Shown: positions 40,125-50,199 of the stretch, one piece after another | How the letters are laid out: each line of letters opens with the position of its first letter | Position numbering within the stretch: the stretch's first letter is position 1 | Assembly: GCA_002370555.1 (NCBI GenBank) | Contig: AP014718.1 | Location: 3,100,001-3,164,000 of the forward strand | DNA length: 64,000 bases | Source: Arthrobacter sp. Hiyo4 | GTDB lineage: Bacteria; Actinomycetota; Actinomycetes; Actinomycetales; Micrococcaceae | Direction of reading: 5' to 3' | Translations under genes and position numbers: made by a program | The notes under the pieces: generated by a model | The model's input: only the letters and a program-made list of their open reading frames with translations | Told to the model about the DNA's origin: nothing | Database searches by the model: none

Positions 40125-41434
40125 ATGGCTTCACAGTTTGATGCGTCTGCAACTGCTTTTCCCAGCAGGCGAAGCATCCTCAAGACCGTTGGCATAGGCG
40201 CAGCAGGCCTGGCCGGCATTCCCCTGCTCGCAGCCTGCACGGGGGAAGTGCGCCATCCGCCACGGGTTCCGGCTCCTCCGGCCTTACCTTCGGTTCCGGG
40301 TCCTCCGATGACGTCCCCAAGCGGGCGTACCAGGCGGTCACCGACGCCTTCACGGCCAAGACCGGCAAGAAGGTCACCACGAACGTGGTGCCCCACAATG
40401 ATTTCCAGAACAAGATCAACTCCTACCTGCAGGGATCCCCGGACGATACGTTCACCTGGTTCGCCGGATACCGCATGCAGTACTACGCAGGCAAAGGGCT
40501 CCTGGCGCCCATCGATGACGTCTGGGAAACCATCGGCGGCAACTACTCCGATGCGCTGAAGAAAGCCTCCACCGGGCCGGACGGCAAGATGTACTTCGTA
40601 CCCAACTACAACTACCCGTGGGGGTTCTTCTACCGGAAGAGCCTCTGGGCCGAAAAGGGGTACCAGGTGCCGGAGACCTTTGACGCCCTCAAGGCCCTGG
40701 CCACGAAGATGAAGGCAGATGGCATCATTCCCATCGGTTTCGCCGACAAGGACGGCTGGCCGGCCATGGGCACGTTCGACTATATGAACATGCGGCTCAA
40801 CGGCTACCAGTTCCATGTGGACCTGTGCGCGCACAAGGAATCCTGGGACCAGCAAAAGGTCAGCGCGGTCTTTGACACCTGGGCGGCGCTCCTTCCCTTC
40901 CAGGATCCGGCAGCCCTCGGCCAGACCTGGCAGGACGCCGCCAAGGCGCTGGAAGCCAAGAAGACCGGCATGTACCTGCTGGGTTCCTTTGTCACCCAGC
41001 AATTCACCGACCCAGCGGTGCTGGCGGACATCGATTTCTTCGCCTTTCCGGAAATCGCCATGGAAGGCCGCGACGCCGTCGAAGCCCCCATTGACGGCCT
41101 CCTGCTGTCCAAAAAGGGCGGGGACAACAAGGCGGCCCGCGACTTCATGGCGTTCCTCGGCACCGCCGAGGCCCAGGACGCCTACGCCGCCGTGGATGCG
41201 TCCAACATCGCCACCGCCAAGGGCACGGACACCTCCAAGTTCAGTCCGCTCAACAAGAAGTGTGCGGACACCATCGCGGACGCGAAGTACATCAGCCAGT
41301 TCTTCGACCGCGACGCCCTGCCCGCCATGGCCAACAACGTGATGATCCCGGCCCTGCAGAGCTTCATCAAGGACGGCAAAATAGACGTCAAAAACCTCGA
41401 GGCCCAGGCCAAAACGCTCTACGCCGCGCAGTAA
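40125..41434 (+). CDS. sugar ABC transporter substrate-binding lipoprotein, frame broken
   Basis: CUT1-type extracellular solute-binding protein. The leader has both a twin-arginine-like motif and a lipobox: SRRSILKTVGIGAAGLAGIP, then LLAAC. A missing G near 40245 (CGGGGGAA) restores the low-complexity linker and SSDDVPKRAYQAVTDAFTAK, VVPHNDFQNKINSYLQGSPD, NYNYPWGFFYRKSLWAEKGY. About 436 residues. First gene of an importer with two permeases and a DeoR regulator. The substrate is unknown. Confidence 0.9.
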
Positions 41435-41493
41435 ATCCAGGGCCGCACTTCCAGCCCGGCCAGCGCCGTTTCCAAGGCGACCAGCCAGGAAGC

Positions 41494-41529
41494 GAACGAC
41501 GGCGGCGGCGCGGGCTTCCGCCGTCGTTC
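41494..41529 (+). terminator. intercistronic hairpin after first binding protein
   Basis: GAACGACGGCGG pairs perfectly with CCGCCGTCGTTC around a 12-nt loop between the binding-protein and permease genes. It probably attenuates or stabilises transcripts, giving more binding protein than permease. Confidence 0.6.
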
Positions 41530-41564
41530 CCTTCCTGCGTCCCCACCCAAAGAGGAAGACTTCC

Positions 41565-42535
41565 ATGAGCAGCACCGCACAAGAACTGATACCGCCGGAG
41601 GCGCGGAACCCGGCAACGGCCGTATCCGCCGGGCAAAAGGGGGGCGGGTCCGCCGCCTGTCCGGACGGGACAAGCTCGTCCTGTCGCTAATGGTGGGCAT
41701 CCCCACCCTGATCGAACTGACCCTCGTGTGGCTGCCGACGCTGATGTCCGTAGGGCTCAGCTTCACGCGGTGGAACGGCCTGGACCTGGGCAACATCCGT
41801 CCAGCGGGTACGGACAACTACCAGTTCATCTCCCAGGACTACCCGCCGTTCTGGCCGGCAGTGCAGCACAACATGCTCTGGCTCCTGTTCCTGGCACTGA
41901 TTGCCACACCGCTGGGGCTGTTGCTTGCCGTACTTCTGGACCAGAACATCCGCGGCAGCAGGATCTACCAGAGCATCTTCTTCGCACCCGTGATGCTGTC
42001 GCTGGCCCTGATCGGCATCATCTGGCAGCTCTTTTACCAGCGCGACAACGGCCTCCTGAACTTCCTCCTGGGCACAGCGGGGACATCCCAGGCCGTTGAC
42101 TGGTTCGGGGACTCCTCCGTGAACATCTGGGCCGCCCTGGTCGCAGCGACCTGGCGGCATGCCGGCTACGTGATGCTCCTGTACCTGGCCGGGCTGAAGG
42201 GCGTGGACCCGACACTGAAGGAAGCCGCCGCCATCGACGGAGCCAACGCCGTGCAGACCTTCTTCCGCGTGGTGTTCCCGGCCATGCGCCCCATCAACGT
42301 CGTCATCGTGGTGATCACCATCATCGAATCGCTGCGTGCCTTTGACGTGGTTTACGTCATCAACCGCGGTACCAACGGCCTGGAAATGCTCAGCGCCCTG
42401 GTGATCCAGAACCTCGTGGGCGAAGGCCAGGTGATCGGCGTCGGCTCGGCACTGGCAGTGGTGCTGCTGGTCATCTCCCTTGTTCCCATCGTCTTCTACC
42501 TCAGCCGCACCTTCGGCAAGGAGAACAAAGCATGA
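41565..42535 (+). CDS. sugar ABC transporter permease, MalF type, frame broken
   Basis: It starts MSSTAQELIPPEARNPATAV at ATG 41565 after AGAGGAAG. One missing G in the run at 41639 restores RRLSGRDKLVLSLMVGIPTL. Six transmembrane helices follow, with the EAA loop EAAAIDGANAVQTFFRVVFP that contacts the ATPase. The end is SRTFGKENKA. About 323 residues. The stop overlaps the next start (ATGA). Confidence 0.9.
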
Positions 42536-43444
42536 GCACCACCACAGCCCGCAGCGGCCGTACTCCCGCCGCAGCGGCTCCCGCTCCGGCAGCAGGCCCA
42601 AGCGCCACTACGGGACCCACATCTTCCTGGCCGTTATGGCGGTGATGTGGCTGATCCCCCTGGGTTGGTCTCTTTTCACCGCACTCCGCCCGGTGGACTC
42701 GACAAACCAGTACGGCTATTTCAGCTTCGCCGGCGACTTCAACTTCGACAACTTCACCCAGGCCTGGACCCAGGGCGGATTTTCCACGTACTTCTGGAAC
42801 TCGGTCATCATCACCGTCCCGGCCGTGCTGCTGACCCTGTTCCTTGCCTCCCTCATGGCCTTTGCCGTCAGCCGGGTGAACTGGAAGTTCAACATCACGC
42901 TGCTCATCATGTTCACCGCCGGCAATCTGCTTCCCCGCAGGTCCTCGCCGCTCCGCTGTTCGAGATGGCAAAGCACTTCGAAGTGCCGTACTCCTTCAGC
43001 GATTCCGGAAACATGCTGAACACCTACATCATTGTGATCGCGGTCAATACCGCCTTCCAGATGGGTTTCTGCACCTTTGTGCTGTCCAACTACATGAAGG
43101 CCCTTTCTGCGGACCTGACCGAGGCCGCACTGGTGGACGGGGCCGGCATCTGGCGGCAGTACCGGGAGATCATCATGCCGCTCTGCCGGCCGGCGTTCGC
43201 CGCCCTCGGCACGCTCCAGGTCATCTTCATCTACAACGACTACTTCTGGCCCCTCATCTTCATCCAGAGCGGCAACCGGCTTCCGATCACCACGGCCATC
43301 AACAACCTGCAGGGCGAATTCCTGAACAACTACAACCTCCTGGCCGCCGGCGCAGTCATCACTGTCATTCCCACGCTGGTGATCTACGTGCTCCTGCAGC
43401 GGCAGTTTGTTGCGGGGCTGACTCTTGGTTCAAGCAAGGGGTAG
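42532..43444 (+). CDS. sugar ABC transporter permease, MalG type, frame broken
   Basis: From ATG 42532 (MSTTTARSGRTPAAAAP) a break near 42600 restores KRHYGTHIFLAVMAVMWLIP. A second near 42940 restores QVLAAPLFEMAKHFEVPYSF. The EAA motif is EAALVDGAGIWRQYREIIMP. The C-terminus has NRLPITTAINNLQGEF and ends FVAGLTLGSSKG. About 304 residues. Partner of the preceding permease. Confidence 0.9.
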
Positions 43445-43499
43445 ACCATCATGGAACCTGACGGGGATATCACACCCGCCTCAGCCCGAAAGGAATTAC

Positions 43500-44285
43500 A
43501 TGCTCCCCGCAGCACGCCACCAGGCAATCGTGGACGCCGTCCAGCGCGAACGGGTTGTCCGCGTCTCGGACCTCGCCCAGCAACTGGGCGTTTCTCTGAT
43601 GACTGTCCGCCGGGATATCGAGCTGCTGGAGGAGGGTGGCAAACTGGAGCGTATCCACGGCGGCGCCAAGCTCCCCGGCGATGTCAGTACGCATGAGCCG
43701 GGCTTCGAGCTCAAGTCCACTCAGTTGACCGCGGAGAAACGGGCCATCGCGTTGGAGGCTGCGGGTCTGGTGCTTGAGGGCATGGCCGTCGGACTGAGCG
43801 CCGGGACCACAACATGGGCGCTCGCCAAGGAGCTGGTGAACGGTCCCCGGATCACGGTGGTCACCAATTCCGTGCGCATCGCTGACCTCTTCCACCACGC
43901 CGCGTCCGGCGGCTCGGCCCGGTTCGCCTCAACCGTGATCCTGATCGGCGGCGAGCGGACGCCGTCGGACGCTTTGGTGGGTCCCATCGCAACGGCGGCA
44001 CTCAAGCAGTTGCACCTGGACGTGTTGTTCCTGGGCGTGCACGGCATGGACGCCGATGCCGGCTTCACCACCCCCAACCTGCTGGAGGCCGAGACGGACC
44101 GGGCGTTCGTCTCAGCCGCCCGGAAAACCGTGGTCCTCGCCGATCACACCAAATGGGGGCTGTTGGGCATCAGCACCATCGCCCCGTTGGACGCGGCCGA
44201 TGAGGTCATCAGCGACGCCGGACTGGGTCCCGAAGCCCAGCGTATCCTCGCCGAACGCGTGGGCAAGATCCGGATCGCCGGCTAG
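43500..44285 (+). CDS. DeoR family transcriptional regulator
   Basis: 261 residues, intact, from ATG 43500 after AAAGGA. The DeoR winged helix is RVVRVSDLAQQLGVSLMTVR then RDIELLEEGGKLERIHGGAK. The sugar-phosphate-sensing isomerase-like domain carries VGLSAGTTTWALAKEL, VTNSVRIADLF, GVHGMDADAGFTTPN and VVLADHTKWGLLG. Last gene of the 40.1-44.3 kb operon, so it probably regulates that importer in response to a sugar phosphate. Confidence 0.93.
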   Translation: MLPAARHQAIVDAVQRERVVRVSDLAQQLGVSLMTVRRDIELLEEGGKLERIHGGAKLPGDVSTHEPGFELKSTQLTAEKRAIALEAAGLVLEGMAVGLSAGTTTWALAKELVNGPRITVVTNSVRIADLFHHAASGGSARFASTVILIGGERTPSDALVGPIATAALKQLHLDVLFLGVHGMDADAGFTTPNLLEAETDRAFVSAARKTVVLADHTKWGLLGISTIAPLDAADEVISDAGLGPEAQRILAERVGKIRIAG

Positions 44286-44304
44286 CGGACAACCAGCCCT
44301 TGGT

Positions 44305-45323
44305 TCACGGGCAGCCGCAGGACTGGCGGATGTGCAGCTTGGTGGGGAAGATCCGATGCCGGGGCTTCTCGCCACGGCTGGCTCCCACGAGTGCCGCCAC
44401 CGCGGCCTCCGCCATCGCGGCCACTGGCTGTTCGACAGTGGTCAGCGGGGCCACGAGTATTCAGACTCGGCGGAACCGTCAAAGGAGGCGACCGCGATAT
44501 CGCCGGGCACCGACAGACCGGCCTCATGGATCGCCCGCAAAAGACCAATCCCCTGCATGTCAGAGGTCGCAAAGATGGCAGTTGGCCGATTGACTGACGC
44601 CAGCAGGCGCTGGCCGGCAATGTAGCCGCCGGGCCGGGTGAATGCGCTGTACACGATCGGCCCCTCCGGCAGGCCCGCCTTCTGTAAGGCCTCCCGCCAA
44701 CCCACCTCACGGCCGTCGGTGCTGTCGGAAACGTTGGTACCCATGGCCAGGCCGATGTTGGTGTGGCCATGGCTTATCAGGTGTTCGACGGCGATCCGGG
44801 CGCCGGCTGCGAGATCCACACCGATGCTGTTAAAGCCGGGGGCATCCCGCTCCTGGTTCAGCAGTACAGACGGGATATCTGCCGTTTCCAGGACCTCCAG
44901 GTCGGGTTCAAAGAGGACGCTGGCCAGCAGCACACCGTCCACCTGCCTTGCGGCAAGGTTGCGGATATTTCGCCGCTCCTTGGCCAGGTTCCCGTCCGAG
45001 TTGCTCAGCACGAGGGCGTACCCCAGGGCTGCAGCGGCATCCTCGACGGCGTGGGAAAACAGGGAGAAGAAAGGGTTGGAGATATCCGGGACCACAAGCC
45101 CCAGTGTCTCGCTGGAGCCCAGCTTGAGGGCCCGCGCCGCAGCGTTCGGGCGGTAGCCCAGGACACGGATGGCGTCCTGGACCTTCGCTTCTGTGGCGGG
45201 AGCCACTTTCTTCGGCCCGCCGTTGACCACATAGCTGACGACGGCGGTGCTGACGCCGGCGTAGCGGGCAACATCCTTGCGGGTCACCGGGCTGCGCGGA
45301 GCCTGCACTGTGGGAGTCGTCAT
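44305..45323 (-). CDS. LacI family transcriptional regulator, frame broken near the end
   Basis: From ATG 45323 (MTTPTVQAPRSPVTRKDVAR; ATG 45332 is also possible). HTH: VTRKDVARYAGVSTAVVSYV; hinge RVLGYRPNAAARALKLGSSE. The effector domain has LGLVVPDISNPFFSLFSHAV and VPGDIAVASFDGSAESEYSW. A missing base near 44460 restores the last 50 residues, ending PTKLHIRQSCGCP at 44305. About 340 residues. Downstream of the oxidoreductase and divergent from the second importer; two dyads upstream of that importer are probable targets. Confidence 0.9.
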
Positions 45324-45333
45324 GGTGTACATG

Positions 45334-46545
45334 CTAGCTATCAGATCCCCGGGCGTCGCCGAAGTCACGGATGGGCAGCCGCTCGCCGCCGCGGAGGGCG
45401 GACTGGTGCGCCACGATGCCGGGCAGCGTGAAGCGGGCGGCAACCCAGGCGTTGACCGGCGGCAGCGTGCCGGTGTTGACCGCTGTCACGAAGTCGTCCA
45501 CCAGGAAGTGATGGCTTCCCTCGTGCCCGTTCGGTGCGCCGCGGAACTCCTCCGGCAGCCGGTCGGCGTCATGGACAGGCGAGAGTCCGGAGACGAAGGC
45601 GTCCCTCAGCTCCGGTGCCACGTTGGCCAGCGACGGGTCATCAAGGGACATGCTGGGCCGGGTTTCGAATTGCTCGGAAATGTCGTGGACATCTTCCTTG
45701 TCCTGCCAGACCGAGACGTTTGCGAGCTGTTCAAAGCTGGCCTCCGTCCCGAAAAACCGGAACCGGGACTCCCTGATGTGCGAGGGGTAGCCCACGCGGC
45801 GCATCTCGTTGGTGCGCATGACGCCGCCGTCGTTGAGTTCGAAGAGGGCGGTGGCGTTGGAGAAGTCGTTGCCGAACATGCTGACCTCCTTGTCGAAGAC
45901 GCCGTCGTTGCGGTCATCCTTGACTCCGACGCAGCTGACGCTGACGGCATGGGCCGGGACGGCACCGAGGACTCCGCCCACCGCGTGCGTCGGGTACAGC
46001 ATCGGCGGGTAGCTGGCGGTTTCCTTCCAGCGGTCACCGCCGCTGTACTGGTATGCGTTGTAGAAGCCCAGGTCCATGTCGTGGACGTAGTCGCCTTCGG
46101 TGTAGAAGATCCGGCCGAAGCGGCCGGCCGCATGCTGCTTGCGTGCATAGACGGTGGCCGGATTGTAGTAGCTGGTCTCTCCCATCATGTAGACCAGGCG
46201 CGTTTCGCGGACAGCGCCGATAATCCGGTCGATTTCCTCCTCGGAAATGGCCATGGGGACGGCTGAGTAGACGTGCTTGCCGGCGCGGAGTGCCTGCTCC
46301 ACCAGCGGACCGTGCGTCCAGCGTTGGGTGAAGATGGCCACGGCGTCGACGTCGGAGGCGAGGAGGTCTTCGAAGCTCGCCTCCGACCCCGCCAGGTGGT
46401 ACCGGTCCACGGCCTCGGCTGCCCGTTCCGGAAGCTCATCCACCACATACACCGAGCTGACGCCGGGGTGGAGATTAAAGAGGTGGGCGAACTGGCCGCC
46501 GAACTGGCCAACTCCTACTACGCCGATTGAAAACGTCATCGTCAC
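45334..46545 (-). CDS. Gfo/Idh/MocA family oxidoreductase
   Basis: 403 residues, intact. NAD(P)-binding start FSIGVVGVGQFGGQFAHLFN, then GKHVYSAVPMAISEEEIDRI, where many relatives have an EKP motif and this one has AVP. The C-terminal substrate domain contains TEGDYVHDMDLGFYNAYQYS and PPMLYPTHAVGGVLGAVPAH with the usual catalytic-His region. Likely a sugar or inositol-type dehydrogenase, or a family member acting on glycosides. It forms a two-gene unit with the LacI regulator. Confidence 0.88.
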   Translation of the reverse strand: MTMTFSIGVVGVGQFGGQFAHLFNLHPGVSSVYVVDELPERAAEAVDRYHLAGSEASFEDLLASDVDAVAIFTQRWTHGPLVEQALRAGKHVYSAVPMAISEEEIDRIIGAVRETRLVYMMGETSYYNPATVYARKQHAAGRFGRIFYTEGDYVHDMDLGFYNAYQYSGGDRWKETASYPPMLYPTHAVGGVLGAVPAHAVSVSCVGVKDDRNDGVFDKEVSMFGNDFSNATALFELNDGGVMRTNEMRRVGYPSHIRESRFRFFGTEASFEQLANVSVWQDKEDVHDISEQFETRPSMSLDDPSLANVAPELRDAFVSGLSPVHDADRLPEEFRGAPNGHEGSHHFLVDDFVTAVNTGTLPPVNAWVAARFTLPGIVAHQSALRGGERLPIRDFGDARGSDS

Positions 46546-46615
46546 TCTTTCCGTGGGTGCTGTGAAGGAGCGCCAGGCAGGCGCCGTCCATCAGGATTCC
46601 CAGTGTTTCACTCGA

Positions 46616-46631
46616 ATCTACTCGAGTCAAT
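46616..46631. promoter_or_regulatory. imperfect LacI-type dyad
   Basis: ATCTACTCGAGTCAAT matches the perfect dyad downstream except at two bases of the right arm. It lies about 70 bp upstream of the oxidoreductase start on the other strand. Confidence 0.5.
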
Positions 46632-46692
46632 GGACTAGCGACTGGATAAATCCCTTCAAATACAGCATGAAAAATAACACTTGCCACCTCCG

Positions 46693-46708
46693 ATCTACTC
46701 GTGTAGAT
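46693..46708. promoter_or_regulatory. LacI-type operator before second sugar importer
   Basis: ATCTACTCGTGTAGAT is a 16-bp dyad with only the central four bases asymmetric. It lies 45 bp before the permease gene at 46754. Likely bound by the adjacent LacI protein. Confidence 0.65.
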
Positions 46709-46753
46709 TTCTCATCAGTTGTTATCCACATCACAGTCAGGAAAGGGTCGACG

Positions 46754-47719
46754 ATGACCACCCTTACCAAGCAGCAACGGGACCCGGCAGGCCGGGCGGC
46801 ACGGTCCTCGGCACGAAAGCACGGAAGTACGCGGAAGACGAGCCTCACGCACCGCATGGGCGATCTGAGGATCGCGATGGTGTTCATCTTCCCGGCGATG
46901 ATCGGCTTCGTGGCGTTCTTCCTGGTCCCCACGATCCGCGGTGTCTACCTCAGCTTCACCGAGTACAGCATCCTGGGGGATCCCACCTGGATCGGGATCA
47001 AGAACTACACCTCGATTTTCGCTGATGAACTGTTCTGGAACGCCATGAGCGTGACCCTGCAGTACGTGGCGCTGAACATCGGTTTCCAGACCGTCATTGC
47101 CCTTGGCCTGGCGCTGCTGATGCACCGCGTCGCGAAGTCCACGTTCATCCGGGGGGCGCTGCTGCTGCCGTTCCTGGTGGCCAACGTGATCGTCGCCCTC
47201 CTGTGGTTCTGGATGCTGGACTACCAGCTGGGCATCGTCAATGAGGTCATCTCCTGGCTGGGCGGGCCGCGCATCGCGTTCTTCGGCTCCGAGCAGTGGG
47301 CCATTCCCACCATCGCGTTCGTCAACGTCTGGCGCCACATGGGCTACACCGCCCTGCTGATCTTCGCCGGACTGCAGTCGATCCCCAGCCACGTCTACGA
47401 GGTCGCCTCCCTGGATGGGGCGTCCCCCACCCGGACGTTCTGGTCCATCACCATGCCGCTCCTCCGCCCGGTACTGGTACTCGTCCTGGTGGTCACCGTC
47501 ATCGGTTCCTTCCAGGTCTTCGACACCGTGGCCGTCACCACCGCCGGCGGCCCCATCAACGCCTCCCGCGTCATCCAGATGTACATCTACCAAAAAGCCT
47601 TCACCGAGTCGGACTTCGGGTACGCCTCCGCACTCTCCGTCATTCTCTTCGTCATCCTCGCCCTGGTCGCCTTCGTTCAAATGAAGTTCCTCAAGGGCAA
47701 CGAATCGGATCTGGACTAA
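46754..47719 (+). CDS. sugar ABC transporter permease, MalF type
   Basis: 321 residues, intact, from ATG 46754 after AGGAAAGGG. A charged N-terminus (MTTLTKQQRDPAGRAARSSA) is followed by six transmembrane helices, first FIFPAMIGFVAFFLVP. EAA loop: EVASLDGASPTRTFWSITMP. Heads the second importer, behind a LacI-type operator. Confidence 0.93.
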   Translation: MTTLTKQQRDPAGRAARSSARKHGSTRKTSLTHRMGDLRIAMVFIFPAMIGFVAFFLVPTIRGVYLSFTEYSILGDPTWIGIKNYTSIFADELFWNAMSVTLQYVALNIGFQTVIALGLALLMHRVAKSTFIRGALLLPFLVANVIVALLWFWMLDYQLGIVNEVISWLGGPRIAFFGSEQWAIPTIAFVNVWRHMGYTALLIFAGLQSIPSHVYEVASLDGASPTRTFWSITMPLLRPVLVLVLVVTVIGSFQVFDTVAVTTAGGPINASRVIQMYIYQKAFTESDFGYASALSVILFVILALVAFVQMKFLKGNESDLD

Positions 47720-47730
47720 GGACCGCTGCC

Positions 47731-48675
47731 ATGACCACTTCGACTCCGTCCCGCCACGACCCGGCCGCCCCCGCCCGCACCGCCATCATCAAGCCCCGCA
47801 AGCCGTTCAACTGGCGCCGCGCGGGGGCCTGGACCCTGGTGGTCATCGCGTTGGTCGTCACCATCGCCCCGTTCCTGTGGATGCTGCGGACCGCACTGTC
47901 CAGCAATCATTCCCTCGCCGCGAACGCCGGCAACCTCCTGCCGGCCGACTTCAGCTGGGGCGCCTTCAAACGCGTTCTGGGCCTGCAAACCCCCGAGGAA
48001 GCAATCGCCGAAGGCGGATCCGGCGCGGCCATCAACTTCTGGATGTACCTGCGCAGCTCAATCATCGTGTCCACTTTGGTCACCGCCGGACAGGTGTTCT
48101 TCAGCTCCATGGCCGCCTACGCCTTCGCAAGGCTGCGCTGGCCCGGCCGGGAGAAAGTGTTCGCCCTCTTCCTGGCCACCATGATGGTCCCACCGATCTT
48201 CACCGCCCTGCCCAACTTCCTGATGATCAAAAACCTCGGACTCCTGAACACGTACGCCGGCATCATCCTGCCCTTCCTGTTCATGACCCCGTTCGCGATC
48301 TTCTTCCTGCGCCAGTTCTTCCTGAGCATGTCCCGGGAAGTTGAGGAAGCTGCCATGCTCGACGGCGCCGGCAAGTTCCGCATCTTCTTCAAGATCGTGC
48401 TGCCCAACGCCGGGGCACCCATGGCCACCCTGGCGCTGCTGACTTTCATCGGCACCTGGAACGAATACTTCTGGCCGCTGCTGGTGGGCCAGGACGAATC
48501 CGTCCGCGTCCTCACCGTAGGCCTGGGCGTCTTCAGATCCCAGTCCCCCCAGGGCGCCCCTGACTGGTCCGGCCTGATGGCCGCGACCCTCATCGCCGCC
48601 CTGCCCGTCCTGATCCTGTTCATCGCCTTCGGCAAAAAAGTAGTGAACTCCATCGGCTTCTCCGGCATCAAATAA
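47731..48675 (+). CDS. sugar ABC transporter permease, MalG type
   Basis: 314 residues, intact. MTTSTPSRHDPAAPARTAII, first helix TLVVIALVVTIAPFLWMLRT, EAA loop EEAAMLDGAGKFRIFFKIVL, and ending KKVVNSIGFSGIK as in many CUT1 permeases. Eleven bases separate it from the preceding permease. Confidence 0.93.
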   Translation: MTTSTPSRHDPAAPARTAIIKPRKPFNWRRAGAWTLVVIALVVTIAPFLWMLRTALSSNHSLAANAGNLLPADFSWGAFKRVLGLQTPEEAIAEGGSGAAINFWMYLRSSIIVSTLVTAGQVFFSSMAAYAFARLRWPGREKVFALFLATMMVPPIFTALPNFLMIKNLGLLNTYAGIILPFLFMTPFAIFFLRQFFLSMSREVEEAAMLDGAGKFRIFFKIVLPNAGAPMATLALLTFIGTWNEYFWPLLVGQDESVRVLTVGLGVFRSQSPQGAPDWSGLMAATLIAALPVLILFIAFGKKVVNSIGFSGIK

Positions 48676-48685
48676 CCCCACATAT

Positions 48686-48726
48686 GTTCCAACCGCTCCA
48701 CAGTTTCCCCGTTCCAACCGCTCCAC
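48686..48726 (+). repeat. two 16-bp direct repeats in leader of binding-protein gene
   Basis: GTTCCAACCGCTCCAC occurs at 48686-48701 and 48711-48726, period 25 bp, with a weaker third GTTCC downstream. It is a pyrimidine-rich leader between the permease stop and the binding-protein start. Role unknown. Confidence 0.7.
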
Positions 48727-48767
48727 TGTCCCCTCGTTCCTCCCCTGCAAGAACCGAAAGGTCCACC

Positions 48768-50106
48768 ATGAAGAAAACCCTTGGCGTCGCCGCTGCTGCC
48801 GCTGCCATCGCCTTGTCCCTCTCCGCCTGCGGCGCACCCGCCCCGACCTCCACCGAGGCCAAAGGCGAGATCAACTACTGGCTCTGGGACGCCAATCAGC
48901 TCCCGGCCTACCAGCAGTGCGCCGACGACTTCACCAAGGCCAACCCGGACATCAAGGTCAAGGTCACCCAGCGCGGCTGGGACGATTACTGGACCACCCT
49001 GACCAACGGCTTCGTCGCCGGAACCGCCCCCGATGTCTTCACCGACCACCTGGCCAAATACCCCGAGTTCGCCTCCAAGAAGCAGCTCCTCGCCCTGGAC
49101 GACGCCGTCAAGAACGACAAGCTCGACCTGGACATCTACAACAAGGGCCTCAGCGATCTATGGGTCACCGAAGATGGCAAACGCTACGGACTGCCCAAGG
49201 ACTGGGACACGGTCGCGATGTTCTACAACAAGAAGCTTGTCGCTGACGCCGGCTACACGGAAGAGCAGCTCAAGGGCCTCGACTGGAACCCGCAGGACGG
49301 CGGCAGCTACGAGAAGGCCATCGCCCACTTGACCGTGGACAAGAACGGTGTCCGCGGCGACGAGGCCGGCTTCGACAAGAACAACGTCGCGGTCTATGGT
49401 TTGGGCCTGGAAAACTCCGGCGCCGGCACCGGCCAGACCCAGTGGAGCTTCCTCAGCGCCACGATGGGCTGGACCCACACCGACAAGAATCCGTGGGGCA
49501 CGGACTTCAACTACAACGACCCCAAGTTCCAGGAAACCATCGCCTGGTGGACCGGACTCGTGGACAAGGGCTACATGCCCAAGCTCGAAACCACCGTGGG
49601 TGCCAGCGTGACTGATAACTTCGGTGCCGGCAAGGCCGCCATCAACACCAACGGCTCCTGGATGATCGGCCAGTACACCAGCTACAAGGGAGTGGAAACA
49701 GGCATCGCCCCACACCCAAGGGACCGGACGGCAAGCGCGCGTCCATGTTCAACGGCCTGGCCGACTCCATCTGGGCGGGCACCAAGAACCCCGCAGCCTC
49801 CATCAAATGGGTCGAATACCTCGCCTCGGCAAAATGCCAGGACGTAGTGGCATCCAAAGCAGTAGTGTTCCCGCCATCACCACCTCCTCCGAACTCGCCG
49901 CCAAAGCGTTCGAGGCCAAGGGCGTTGACGTCACGGCTTTCACCACCCACGTCAAGGACGAGACCACGTTCCTCCTCCCGATCGCTGACAAAGCGGCCAA
50001 GGTAGAAGGCATCATGAAGCCCGCCATGGACGCAGTCCTGTCCGGCAAGAAGCCTGTCAGCTCTCTCAGTGATGCCAACGAACAGGTCAACGCCCTCTTC
50101 AAGTAA
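48768..50106 (+). CDS. sugar ABC transporter substrate-binding lipoprotein, frame broken
   Basis: From ATG 48768 after GAACCGAAAGG. The leader MKKTLGVAAAAAAIALSLSA plus Cys is a lipobox (LSAC). The binding domain has GEINYWLWDANQLPAYQQCA, GTAPDVFTDHLAKYPEFASK and YGLPKDWDTVAMFYNKKLVA. Breaks near 49715 and 49860 restore GKRASMFNGLADSIWAGTKN and ITTSSELAAKAFEAKGVDVT, ending NEQVNALFK. About 446 residues. Followed by a hairpin, then the alpha-galactosidase, so alpha-galactosides are the likely cargo. Confidence 0.92.
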
Positions 50107-50121
50107 GCCACCAGCTCCACT

Positions 50122-50159
50122 GGCTGTGCGCCGCGGGCGATTTCCCGCGGCGCACAGCC
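50122..50159 (+). terminator. perfect hairpin after second binding protein
   Basis: GGCTGTGCGCCGCGGG pairs perfectly with CCCGCGGCGCACAGCC around a 6-nt loop, followed by TCATTATTTA. It separates the binding-protein gene from the alpha-galactosidase and probably terminates or stabilises most transcripts there. Confidence 0.75.
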
Positions 50160-50199
50160 TCATTATTTACGCCCTCACTCCGCAGAAGGACAGCATCTT

